Positions 8,466 through 16,201 of a stretch of 64,000 nucleotides of DNA are shown here, piece after piece (position 1 is the stretch's first letter; each line of letters begins with the position of its first letter). Source of the DNA: Pseudoalteromonas luteoviolacea (GTDB lineage Bacteria; Pseudomonadota; Gammaproteobacteria; Enterobacterales; Alteromonadaceae). The DNA lies in NCBI RefSeq assembly GCF_001750165.1, contig NZ_CP015411.1, positions 2,136,001 through 2,200,000 on the forward strand, read 5' to 3'. The notes under the pieces are model-generated. The model had not been told where the DNA came from, ran no database searches, and was given only the letters and a program-made list of their open reading frames with translations. The position numbers and the translations under genes were made by a program.

Positions 8466-9779
8466 TTAGGCTTTATTACGGCGTAAAATAATCACAGCAA
8501 CCGCAGTGAAAGCTAAAATAAAGCAATAGAATGAAGATGTAGACACATCCCAAGGACTGATGCTGAAAGTCGCGCCTAGCAATAATGCTTGTGCGCCATA
8601 TGGCAAAGAGCCTTGCATTACACACGCGAAGATATCTAATAAACTTGCTGAACGCTTTGGTGATATATCACTATCGTCCGCTAATTTTTTAGCAACAGGT
8701 CCTGCAACGATAATACTTACCGTGTTGTTTGCAATACACATATTGCTAGTCATAACCAAGGCGGCAATACCAAGTTGATCAGCAACTTTACTGTTCAATT
8801 TGCCAAGCTTAGACGTGATTTTATGGATTTTAGTTGCTATGTACTCTAAGCCGCCATTAATACGAATAAACTCAGACAGGCCACCAATAAACATCGATAG
8901 TAAAAAGATCTCCTGCATATCAGTGAAGCCTTTATATACGTCTTTAACGAATGCGCCGCCTTCATAATCACCGGCAAAGCCAACTGCAGCCGCAAAAATG
9001 ATTCCGCTAAAGAGCACAGCGAATACATTCAAGCCCATGACGGCAAGAACTAGAATAAATGCATAAGGTAGCACCAATAACCAATCGAAATCTTTAGTTT
9101 CAACAGCTTGAGGCTCAGGGGTCAAGAATACCAAAAGCAGCACAGTGAAGAAGGCCGCAGGTAAAGCAATTTTTAAATTCTCTTTAAACTTGTCTTTCAT
9201 TTCACAACCTTGCGTACGTGTCGCTGCGATTGTGGTATCCGAAATAATAGATAAGTTGTCACCAAACATCGCACCAGAGACGATTGTGCCGGCCATCAGG
9301 GCTGGGTCAATACCTGTTTTTATAGATACAGCGTAGGCAATCGGGCCTATTGCACCAATAGTCCCCATAGATGTACCCATGGCAGTCGATACAACTGCAG
9401 CAATTAAAAATAAGCCTGGCAGTAAAAATGCCGGTGGAATTAGTGATAGACCCGCGTTTACAACCGCATCAACACCACCTGTGGCTCCTGCGACTGCCGA
9501 GAAAGAACCAGCTAGCAAGTAGATAAGGCACATGGTGATGATATTACTGTGTCCAGCGCCTTTAATGAAAGTTTCAACGCTTTGATTGATTGACGTTTTA
9601 TTTAACCAAAAAGCAAGCACGATCGCTGGCAAAATAGCCACCGGTGCGGGTAATTGGTAAAAGGCATAGTCAACGCCTTGTGATTGTAGGTATAAACCTG
9701 CGCCTAGAAATAGGGCAACAAAGGTAAGTAAAGGTAACAAAGATAACTTTGCACGTGTGTTGTCAAAAGATGGCTGCAT
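8466..9779 (-). CDS. metT: NhaC-superfamily carrier, predicted methionine transporter MetT
   Basis: The 437-residue product has 11-12 hydrophobic segments and matches the NhaC Na+/H+ antiporter superfamily, including the polar intramembrane stretch GAMFGDNLSIISDTT. The ATG at 9779 (MQPSFDNTR) is chosen over an in-frame TTG four codons upstream because GGGGAG lies just before it. Upstream is an array of MetJ-like boxes around a perfect AGACGTCT next to a TATAAT. Comparative studies of methionine regulons describe an NhaC-superfamily member, MetT, as a predicted Na+-linked methionine importer, and the operator makes that reading better than a general antiporter. The name rests on the operator and the family, not on substrate-binding residues. 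Confidence 0.72.
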   Translation of the reverse strand: MQPSFDNTRAKLSLLPLLTFVALFLGAGLYLQSQGVDYAFYQLPAPVAILPAIVLAFWLNKTSINQSVETFIKGAGHSNIITMCLIYLLAGSFSAVAGATGGVDAVVNAGLSLIPPAFLLPGLFLIAAVVSTAMGTSMGTIGAIGPIAYAVSIKTGIDPALMAGTIVSGAMFGDNLSIISDTTIAATRTQGCEMKDKFKENLKIALPAAFFTVLLLVFLTPEPQAVETKDFDWLLVLPYAFILVLAVMGLNVFAVLFSGIIFAAAVGFAGDYEGGAFVKDVYKGFTDMQEIFLLSMFIGGLSEFIRINGGLEYIATKIHKITSKLGKLNSKVADQLGIAALVMTSNMCIANNTVSIIVAGPVAKKLADDSDISPKRSASLLDIFACVMQGSLPYGAQALLLGATFSISPWDVSTSSFYCFILAFTAVAVIILRRNKA

Positions 9780-9860
9780 AGCACTCCCCAAAAAACAGTA
9801 TCTACTTAAGTTGCAGTGTAAGTAGACATAACCACAGCCAACAGGGCTATTATTAGCTGT

Positions 9861-9913
9861 ATTTAAACTTCTACGCCCGCAATAATTAAATCGGCGAAGG
9901 TGGAAGTTTAAAT
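9861..9913. repeat. 11-bp inverted repeat in the metT-dapB spacer
   Basis: ATTTAAACTTC (9861-9871) is matched exactly by GAAGTTTAAAT (9903-9913), and CGCC/GGCG can pair inside the 31-base loop. It lies in the 5' leader of the metT transcript and its right arm overlaps the MetJ-like boxes. It may form a leader hairpin. Confidence 0.55.
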
Positions 9914-9925
9914 GTTTAGACGTCT
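9902..9925 (-). promoter_or_regulatory. MetJ operator-like array of three 8-bp boxes
   Basis: MetJ binds tandem 8-bp boxes of consensus AGACGTCT. Here AGACGTCT (9918-9925, 8/8) is preceded in exact 8-bp phase by AAATGTTT (5/8) and GGAAGTTT (5/8). The perfect box lies within the palindrome TTTAGACGTCTAAA (9915-9928). The array would be just downstream of a transcript start set by the TATAAT on the minus strand, a repressing position. Confidence 0.65.
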
Positions 9926-9941
9926 AAAGTCTATGGTCTTT

Positions 9942-9947
9942 ATTATA
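9942..9947 (-). promoter_or_regulatory. predicted -10 box of metT
   Basis: TATAAT reads perfectly on the minus strand, placing a start near 9935 and the MetJ-like boxes at about +10 to +33. The matching -35 region is poor. Confidence 0.4.
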
Positions 9948-10127
9948 ATTATTGAATAACTGACTATGGCATAGAGATACGCTAAACTCTAGGCCGGTAC
10001 AAGCATGTGACAATGAGTTGTTTACTCGATTAAGTGCTAGAAGAAAATGCGCATATAGAATGAAGAGGGCGAATTGATTATCGTCTACCCATCTGAAGCG
10101 TAGATAAAAATTAGGAATGAGAAAGTA

Positions 10128-10928
10128 ATGACAAAAATAGGTGTATTTGGTGCAAACGGCAGAATGGGACAGGCACTGATTGAAGCGGTAGAAATTGAAA
10201 AAGAGGTTGAACTAGCTGGCGCATTTGTGAGAGAAAGCTCGCAATATCTGGATACGCAAGTCAAGGCACTGCAACCTGTGCACACATCAGCGCTTAAATT
10301 TAGCGCCGAAAACAGTGAAGACCTGCAAGCTGGTGTGTTAATCGACTTTACGTTACCTGAAGGTATGTTGTCTCACCTAAAAACGGCAGTAAGTAAAAAA
10401 ATCCCCATGGTGATTGGTACAACCGGTCTATCTGATCAAGAGATGGCACAGTTACAAGAAGCCAGTAAGCACATCCCCATTGTATTTGCGCGCAATTTTA
10501 GTGTCGGCGTAAACCTTTTATTAAACTTGGTGCAAACGGCAGCAACCAAGCTTGCTGATGAAATGGACATTGAAATATTTGAAGCCCACCACAGAAATAA
10601 GATTGATGCACCGTCAGGCACTGCGTTGGCAATCGGGGAAGCGATTGCAGAAGCGAAAGGGTGGGATCATGACACTGTCGCGAGGTATGACCGCACTAAT
10701 GTTCATGAAGCGAAAAGTCAAGATGAAATTGGCTATTCAGTCCTCCGAGCAGGTGACATAGTTGGTGAACATACAGCTTACTTTGCAACCATGGGTGAAA
10801 GGCTTGAATTAACCCACAAAGCGGCATCAAGGTTAACGTTTGCATCAGGTGCAGTAAGGGCTGCACAGTGGTTGAAAAACAAACCAGCAGGACTTTATGA
10901 CATGCAAGATGTCCTAGGTTTGAAGTAG
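10128..10928 (+). CDS. dapB: 4-hydroxy-tetrahydrodipicolinate reductase
   Basis: DapB reduces 4-hydroxy-tetrahydrodipicolinate with NAD(P)H in the lysine and diaminopimelate pathway, in the cytoplasm. The N-terminus carries the nucleotide-binding loop GVFGANGRMGQ, and the family signature EAHHRNKIDAPSGTAL (about 155-170) holds the catalytic His and Lys. The length of 266 residues is normal. GAGAAAG precedes the ATG. It lies upstream of carAB as in many gammaproteobacteria, but a strong terminator follows, so it is probably transcribed apart from them. Confidence 0.96.
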   Translation: MTKIGVFGANGRMGQALIEAVEIEKEVELAGAFVRESSQYLDTQVKALQPVHTSALKFSAENSEDLQAGVLIDFTLPEGMLSHLKTAVSKKIPMVIGTTGLSDQEMAQLQEASKHIPIVFARNFSVGVNLLLNLVQTAATKLADEMDIEIFEAHHRNKIDAPSGTALAIGEAIAEAKGWDHDTVARYDRTNVHEAKSQDEIGYSVLRAGDIVGEHTAYFATMGERLELTHKAASRLTFASGAVRAAQWLKNKPAGLYDMQDVLGLK

Positions 10929-10952
10929 TTTGTTTATTTTTTTGGCGGTTTC

Positions 10953-10992
10953 ACTTGAAAATGACTTTTAAGTGCTTATTTTCAAGTTTTTT
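10953..10992 (+). terminator. rho-independent terminator of dapB
   Basis: ACTTGAAAAT and ATTTTCAAGT form a perfect 10-bp stem with a 15-base loop, followed by six T. It begins 24 bases after the dapB stop. Confidence 0.8.
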
Positions 10993-11083
10993 ACTCTAAT
11001 CATTAGACGAATCCCAGAAAGTGCTGTAGACTGTAACGAATTTGCCAAAATTTAATTACTGCGTGTTACCAAGCGCTTTGTAG

Positions 11084-11119
11084 ACGGGAAAAAAGCGTGT
11101 TTGCTTATCCCGTTTTTTT
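11084..11119 (+). terminator. terminator-like hairpin in the carA leader, candidate attenuator
   Basis: ACGGGA pairs with TCCCGT and AAGC pairs with GCTT inside, with loop GTGTTT and then seven T. It ends only nine bases before the Shine-Dalgarno GGAGG of carA, after dapB has already been terminated. A hairpin with a T run in that place would stop transcription into carAB unless relieved, which suggests attenuation. No leader peptide or antiterminator was recognised. Confidence 0.65.
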
Positions 11120-11137
11120 ATATCTATGGAGGTTAAC

Positions 11138-12274
11138 TTGACTAAATCCGCTCTGTTAGTCCTTGAAGACGGTACGGTGTTTCGCGGTACTGCCATCGGC
11201 GCCGACGGTATTTCTGTTGGTGAGGTAGTATTCAATACGTCTATGACAGGATATCAAGAAATCTTGACAGATCCGTCTTACGCGGAACAAATTGTCACCT
11301 TAACTTACCCGCACATCGGAAACACTGGTACCAACAGTGAAGACGAAGAAGCGGACAAAATCTGGGCTAAAGGCCTTGTGATTCGTGACTTACCATTACT
11401 AGCAAGTAATTTCCGTAACGAACAATCGTTAAGTGATTATTTGAAAGAACGTAATATTTTAGGGATAGCGGATATCGATACGCGTAAGCTGACGCGTATC
11501 CTACGTGATAAGGGAGCTCAAAACGGCTGTATCATCGCAGGTGATGACGTTGACGAGCAAAAGGCGCTTGAAGCGGCTAAGGCATTCCCTGGCCTAAAAG
11601 GAATGGATTTAGCAAAAGTTGTAACAACAGAATCTTCTTTCCCTTGGAATGAAGGTAGCTGGACACTAGGCGAAGGCTTTAAAACGCTTGAGCAAGGTGA
11701 AGAGCAGTTCCATGTTGTTGCATACGATTTTGGTGTAAAGAAAAATATCTTACGTATGCTAGTTGACCGTGGCTGTAAGCTAACGGTTGTTCCTGCAGAA
11801 ACCTCCGCTGCAGAAGTACTGGCATTAAACCCAGACGGCATCTTCCTTTCAAATGGACCTGGTGATCCAGAGCCATGTACTTATGCAATCGATGCTATCA
11901 AGTCTTTCCTTGAAACAGACACTCCAATTTTTGGTATTTGTCTTGGTCACCAATTACTGGCATTAGCATCTGGTGCAAAAACAGTAAAAATGAAGTTCGG
12001 TCACCACGGTGGTAACCACCCGGTTAAAGATCTAGACCGTGACGTAGTGATGATCACAGCGCAAAACCATGGTTTCGCTGCTGATGAGCAAAGCTTACCT
12101 GACAATCTTCGTGCAACGCACAAGTCATTATTCGACGGTACGTTACAGGGTATTCACCGCACTGATAAGCCAGCTTTCAGTTTCCAAGGTCACCCTGAAG
12201 CAAGCCCAGGTCCACACGACGCAGCGCCGTTGTTTGACCACTTCATTGAATTAATGCAAGCACGCAAAGCCTAA
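11138..12274 (+). CDS. carA: carbamoyl-phosphate synthase small (glutaminase) subunit
   Basis: CarA releases ammonia from glutamine and passes it to CarB for carbamoyl phosphate, the precursor of pyrimidines and arginine. The class I amidotransferase domain has the nucleophile loop GICLGHQ and the His-Glu pair in QGHPEASPGPHD. An upstream in-frame ATG exists at 11126, but it is part of the Shine-Dalgarno sequence. The real start is the TTG (MTKSALLVLEDG), five bases after GGAGG, and E. coli carA also starts at UUG. The product is 378 residues. carB follows after 18 bases, so the two are one operon. Confidence 0.95.
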   Translation: MTKSALLVLEDGTVFRGTAIGADGISVGEVVFNTSMTGYQEILTDPSYAEQIVTLTYPHIGNTGTNSEDEEADKIWAKGLVIRDLPLLASNFRNEQSLSDYLKERNILGIADIDTRKLTRILRDKGAQNGCIIAGDDVDEQKALEAAKAFPGLKGMDLAKVVTTESSFPWNEGSWTLGEGFKTLEQGEEQFHVVAYDFGVKKNILRMLVDRGCKLTVVPAETSAAEVLALNPDGIFLSNGPGDPEPCTYAIDAIKSFLETDTPIFGICLGHQLLALASGAKTVKMKFGHHGGNHPVKDLDRDVVMITAQNHGFAADEQSLPDNLRATHKSLFDGTLQGIHRTDKPAFSFQGHPEASPGPHDAAPLFDHFIELMQARKA

Positions 12275-12292
12275 TTTATTACTGGAGTAACA

Positions 12293-15200
12293 ATGCCAAA
12301 ACGTACCGACATAAAAAGCATTCTAATCTTGGGCGCAGGCCCAATTGTTATCGGCCAAGCATGTGAATTTGACTACTCTGGTGCTCAGGCCTGTAAAGCG
12401 CTTAGAGAAGAAGGTTATCGAGTCATTCTTGTAAACTCGAACCCTGCAACCATTATGACTGATCCAGAAATGGCTGATGCAACGTACATCGAGCCAATTC
12501 ACTGGGAAGTTGTTGAAAAAATCATCGAAAAAGAAAAGCCAGATGCGGTTCTTCCTACAATGGGTGGTCAAACAGCACTAAACTGTGCGCTTGATTTAGA
12601 CAAGCACGGTGTGCTGGCTAAACACGACGTTGAGCTGATTGGTGCAACTGCGGATGCAATCGACAAAGCAGAAAACCGTGAGCGTTTCGACATCGCGATG
12701 AAAAACATTGGCCTTGAGTGTCCTCGAGCAGAGATCGCACACTCAATGGATGAGGCAAAAGACGTATTAACGCGTATTGGTTTCCCATGTATTATTCGTC
12801 CTTCTTTCACAATGGGTGGTACCGGTGGTGGTGTTGCTTATAACATGGAAGAGTTTGAAGAAATCTGTACACGTGGTCTAGACCTTTCACCTACGAATGA
12901 GCTTCTAATTGATGAGAGCTTACTTGGTTGGAAAGAGTACGAAATGGAAGTTGTTCGTGACAAAAACGACAACTGTATCATTGTATGTTCTATCGAAAAC
13001 TTTGATCCAATGGGTGTTCACACGGGTGACTCAATCACAGTTGCACCGGCACAGACACTGACTGATAAAGAGTATCAGTTAATGCGTAACGCTTCGATGG
13101 CGGTATTGCGTGAGATTGGTGTTGAAACAGGTGGTTCAAACGTTCAGTTTGGTGTAAATCCAAAAGATGGCCGTATGGTTATCATTGAGATGAACCCACG
13201 TGTATCTCGTTCATCTGCACTAGCCTCAAAAGCGACGGGTTTCCCAATCGCGAAAATCGCAGCAAAACTGGCTGTAGGTTACACGCTTGATGAGCTTCAA
13301 AATGACATCACTGGTGGCGCGACACCAGCATCATTTGAGCCTTCAATTGACTACGTTGTGACTAAGATCCCTCGTTTTAACTTTGAAAAGTTCGCTGGCG
13401 CAAATGACCGTCTAACGACTCAGATGAAGTCTGTTGGTGAGGTTATGGCGATTGGCCGTAACCAACAAGAGTCTCTTCATAAAGCACTTCGTGGTCTAGA
13501 AGTGGGCGCAACAGGTTTCAACCCAATCGTTGCACTTGATGACCCTAAAGCAAAAGAAACCATCATCCGTGAGCTACGCGAGCCAGGTGCAGAGCGTATT
13601 TGGTACATTGCAGATGCAATGCGTCACGGTATGAGTGTTGAAGATGTATTCGAGCTAACTAAGATTGACCCTTGGTACTTAGTTCAGATTGAAGACATCA
13701 TTAAAGATGAAGCTCAAATTGCAGAAGCAGGTCTTGCCGGTCTTAACAAAGATTTCTTACGTCGCCTTAAGCGTAAGGGTTTTGCTGATTCGCGCATTGC
13801 TGAAATTGCAGGTGTGTCTGAAAAAGAAATCCGTAAGAAGCGTCATCAGTTAGAAATCCTACCTGTTTACAAGCGTGTTGATACTTGTGCAGCAGAATTC
13901 AGCTCAGACACAGCGTACATGTACTCTACATATGACGAAGAGTGTGAAGCAGCGCCATCTGACAAAGACAAGATCATGGTTATCGGCGGTGGCCCTAACC
14001 GTATCGGTCAAGGTATCGAATTCGATTACTGTTGTGTACACGCAGCGCTTGCAATGCGTGAAGATGGTTACGAAACTATCATGGTTAACTGTAACCCTGA
14101 GACAGTTTCTACAGACTATGATACATCAGATCGTCTATTCTTCGAGCCAATTACACTTGAAGACGTGCTAGAAATTGTACGCGTTGAGAAGCCAAAAGGC
14201 GTTATCGTTCAGTACGGTGGTCAAACACCACTGAAATTAGCGCGTGACCTTGAAGCGAATGGTGTGCCGGTAATTGGTACCTCTCCAGATGCAATCGACC
14301 GTGCAGAAGACCGTGAGCGTTTCCAGCAACTTGTTGAACGTCTTGACCTTCTTCAGCCTGAGAACGCGACAGTCACTTCATTAGAAGAAGCGGTTGCTAA
14401 GTCTCAAGAAATCGGTTTCCCATTAGTTGTTCGTCCATCATACGTACTAGGTGGTCGTGCGATGGAAATCGTATATGACGAAGATGACTTACGTCGTTAC
14501 ATGACTGAGGCGGTATCTGTATCTAACGAAGCACCAGTTCTTCTTGACCGCTTCCTAGATGATGCAATCGAAGTTGACGTTGATGCTATCTGTGATGGTG
14601 AAAACGTGATCATCGGCGGTATCATGGAGCACATCGAGCAGGCGGGTGTTCACTCAGGTGACTCAGCATGTTCATTACCAGCACACTCTCTATCGCAAGA
14701 TATTCAAGACGTTATGCGCAAGCAAGTACGTGACATGGCGCTAGAGCTTGGTGTTGTCGGTCTAATGAATACTCAGTTTGCTGTGAAAGATGGCAAAGTA
14801 TACCTTATCGAGGTTAACCCTCGTGCAGCGCGTACAGTACCATTTGTTTCTAAAGCAACAGGTGTTGCACTTGCGAAAGTAGCTGCACGTTGTATGGTTG
14901 GCCAATCACTAGAAAGCCAAGGCGTAACGAAAGAAGTTATTCCTCCTTATTACAGCGTGAAAGAAGTTGTACTTCCTTTTGCTAAGTTCTTAGGTGTTGA
15001 CCCAATCCGTGGTCCAGAGATGCGTTCAACGGGTGAAGTCATGGGTGTTGGTGAAAACTTCGCCGAAGCATTCGCAAAAGCTCAATTAGGTGCATCAAAC
15101 GCTTTACCACGTGGCGGTCGCGCGTTACTATCTGTCCGTAACAGCGACAAGTCACGCGTTGTTGAGCTTGCTAAAACGATGAAAGCTATCGGTTTTGAGC

Positions 15201-15511
15201 TTGATGCAACGAACGGTACAGCTAAAGCACTAGAAGAAGCTGGCATTGAAGTTCGCCGCGTGAACAAGGTATTTGAAGGTCGTCCTCATATTCTTGACCG
15301 TATCAAGAATGGTGAGTACAGCTACATCGTAAATACTACTGAAGGTCGCCAAGCGATTGAAGATTCGAAGGTGTTACGTCGTGGTGCACTTCAGCATAAG
15401 ACTAACTACACCACCACGCTAAATGCAGCGTTTGCAAACTGTACTGCGCATGCCGCAGATGACAGAAGCTCTGTAAACTCTGTACAAGAATTACACCAGC
15501 GATTGAACTAA
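12293..15511 (+). CDS. carB: carbamoyl-phosphate synthase large subunit
   Basis: At 1072 residues this is full length. It has two homologous ATP-grasp halves, seen in the repeated starts KSILILGAGPIVIGQACEFD (about 8) and IMVIGGGPNRIGQGIEFDYC (about 560), each followed by a metal- and ATP-binding segment (EMNPRVSRSS; EVNPRAARTVPFVSKATG). A C-terminal domain (about 940-1072) is the allosteric region that binds UMP and ornithine in E. coli. It makes carbamoyl phosphate from bicarbonate, ATP and CarA-derived ammonia. Codons favour CGT and GGT, as expected for a well-expressed gene. It is coupled to carA and followed closely by greA. Confidence 0.98.
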   Translation: MPKRTDIKSILILGAGPIVIGQACEFDYSGAQACKALREEGYRVILVNSNPATIMTDPEMADATYIEPIHWEVVEKIIEKEKPDAVLPTMGGQTALNCALDLDKHGVLAKHDVELIGATADAIDKAENRERFDIAMKNIGLECPRAEIAHSMDEAKDVLTRIGFPCIIRPSFTMGGTGGGVAYNMEEFEEICTRGLDLSPTNELLIDESLLGWKEYEMEVVRDKNDNCIIVCSIENFDPMGVHTGDSITVAPAQTLTDKEYQLMRNASMAVLREIGVETGGSNVQFGVNPKDGRMVIIEMNPRVSRSSALASKATGFPIAKIAAKLAVGYTLDELQNDITGGATPASFEPSIDYVVTKIPRFNFEKFAGANDRLTTQMKSVGEVMAIGRNQQESLHKALRGLEVGATGFNPIVALDDPKAKETIIRELREPGAERIWYIADAMRHGMSVEDVFELTKIDPWYLVQIEDIIKDEAQIAEAGLAGLNKDFLRRLKRKGFADSRIAEIAGVSEKEIRKKRHQLEILPVYKRVDTCAAEFSSDTAYMYSTYDEECEAAPSDKDKIMVIGGGPNRIGQGIEFDYCCVHAALAMREDGYETIMVNCNPETVSTDYDTSDRLFFEPITLEDVLEIVRVEKPKGVIVQYGGQTPLKLARDLEANGVPVIGTSPDAIDRAEDRERFQQLVERLDLLQPENATVTSLEEAVAKSQEIGFPLVVRPSYVLGGRAMEIVYDEDDLRRYMTEAVSVSNEAPVLLDRFLDDAIEVDVDAICDGENVIIGGIMEHIEQAGVHSGDSACSLPAHSLSQDIQDVMRKQVRDMALELGVVGLMNTQFAVKDGKVYLIEVNPRAARTVPFVSKATGVALAKVAARCMVGQSLESQGVTKEVIPPYYSVKEVVLPFAKFLGVDPIRGPEMRSTGEVMGVGENFAEAFAKAQLGASNALPRGGRALLSVRNSDKSRVVELAKTMKAIGFELDATNGTAKALEEAGIEVRRVNKVFEGRPHILDRIKNGEYSYIVNTTEGRQAIEDSKVLRRGALQHKTNYTTTLNAAFANCTAHAADDRSSVNSVQELHQRLN

Positions 15512-15521
15512 TGGATATAAG

Positions 15522-15540
15522 CCAAGGCCTTTGGCCTTGG
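15522..15540 (+). other. hairpin between carB and greA
   Basis: CCAAGGCC and GGCCTTGG form a perfect 8-bp stem with loop TTT, 18 bases before the greA start. No T run follows, so it is not a standard terminator. It may be an mRNA processing or pausing element, or part of the greA leader. Confidence 0.55.
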
Positions 15541-15557
15541 TGGTAAGTGAGAGACTT

Positions 15558-16034
15558 ATGCAATCAATTCCGATGACTGTACGAGGCGAAGAGTTGCTTC
15601 GTGAAGAACTGAACCATCTGAAAAAAGTGGTTCGCCCCCAAATTGTTGCTGACATCGCCGAAGCGCGTGAACACGGTGACTTAAAAGAAAACGCTGAGTA
15701 TCATGCTGCGCGTGAACAGCAGGGTTTTTGTGAAGGGCGAATTCAAGAAATCGAAGCTAAACTATCGACTTCTCAAGTAATTGACGTCACAAAGATGGCC
15801 AATAATGGCAAGGTTATTTTTGGTAGTACAGTAACGATTGTTAATGTAGATACTGATGAAGAAGTAACTTATAAAATTGTTGGCGACGACGAAGCAGACA
15901 TTAAAAACAATTTAATTTCTGTCAATTCACCAATTGCTCGTGGCTTAGTCGGCAAAGAGCTAGATGATTCAGTTAATATTCAAACTCCAAACGGTACTGT
16001 TGAATACGAAATCATCGAAGTTGAATACGTCTAA
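15558..16034 (+). CDS. greA: transcription elongation factor GreA
   Basis: GreA rescues backtracked RNA polymerase by stimulating cleavage of the nascent RNA. The ATG giving MQSIPMTVRGEELL is the true start; the open frame extends nine codons upstream only as a TTG. The coiled-coil tip has the acidic catalytic residues in GDLKENAEYHAAREQQGFC (about 42-60), and the C-terminal globular domain ends IIEVEYV. The length of 158 residues is exactly that of E. coli GreA. It follows carB within 46 bases and ends at a strong terminator. Confidence 0.97.
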   Translation: MQSIPMTVRGEELLREELNHLKKVVRPQIVADIAEAREHGDLKENAEYHAAREQQGFCEGRIQEIEAKLSTSQVIDVTKMANNGKVIFGSTVTIVNVDTDEEVTYKIVGDDEADIKNNLISVNSPIARGLVGKELDDSVNIQTPNGTVEYEIIEVEYV

Positions 16035-16053
16035 TTAGTCTAACCTAAAGATC

Positions 16054-16086
16054 AAAAGCCCAGTTCATTGTAACTGGGCTTTTTTA
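16054..16086 (+). terminator. rho-independent terminator after greA
   Basis: AAAAGCCCAGTT and AACTGGGCTTTT pair fully around loop CATTGT, and the T run continues past the stem. It closes the carAB-greA transcript. Confidence 0.93.
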
Positions 16087-16112
16087 TTTCTTACGCAGAA
16101 TAAATCCCATTT

Positions 16113-16126
16113 TTGACCAAGATCAT
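16113..16126 (+). promoter_or_regulatory. FNR box upstream of the sigma-54 activator gene
   Basis: TTGAC-CAAG-ATCAT matches the FNR consensus TTGAT-N4-ATCAA at 8 of 10 positions. Its centre (16119.5) lies 41.5 bases before the start predicted from the downstream -10 box, the standard place for FNR activation. Confidence 0.6.
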
Positions 16127-16148
16127 CCTTTCAATGAACAACTCTCGC

Positions 16149-16154
16149 TAGATA
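16149..16154 (+). promoter_or_regulatory. predicted -10 box of the activator gene
   Basis: TAGATA sets a transcript start near 16161, about 40 bases before the start codon. No good -35 box is present, as expected for a promoter that depends on FNR. Confidence 0.45.
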
Positions 16155-16177
16155 AAACAGATTGGCGTACTATCAAT

Positions 16178-16191
16178 CGTGAAATATCACG
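16178..16191 (+). promoter_or_regulatory. palindromic operator overlapping the activator's ribosome-binding region
   Basis: CGTGAAATATCACG (arms CGTGA/TCACG) lies directly before the GAGG ribosome-binding site and just past the predicted transcript start. The identical 14-mer recurs upstream of ccoG, so it is probably the binding site of the activator encoded here, placed to repress its own gene. Confidence 0.65.
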
Positions 16192-16201
16192 AGGATTGAT
16201 G

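Noticed and set aside
8466..9779. Reading the NhaC-family gene as a plain Na+/H+ antiporter
   Set aside because: The MetJ-type operator directly upstream points to the methionine-transport branch of the superfamily.
11126..11137. ATG four codons upstream as the carA start
   Set aside because: It is part of the Shine-Dalgarno sequence and adds residues that do not match the family N-terminus.
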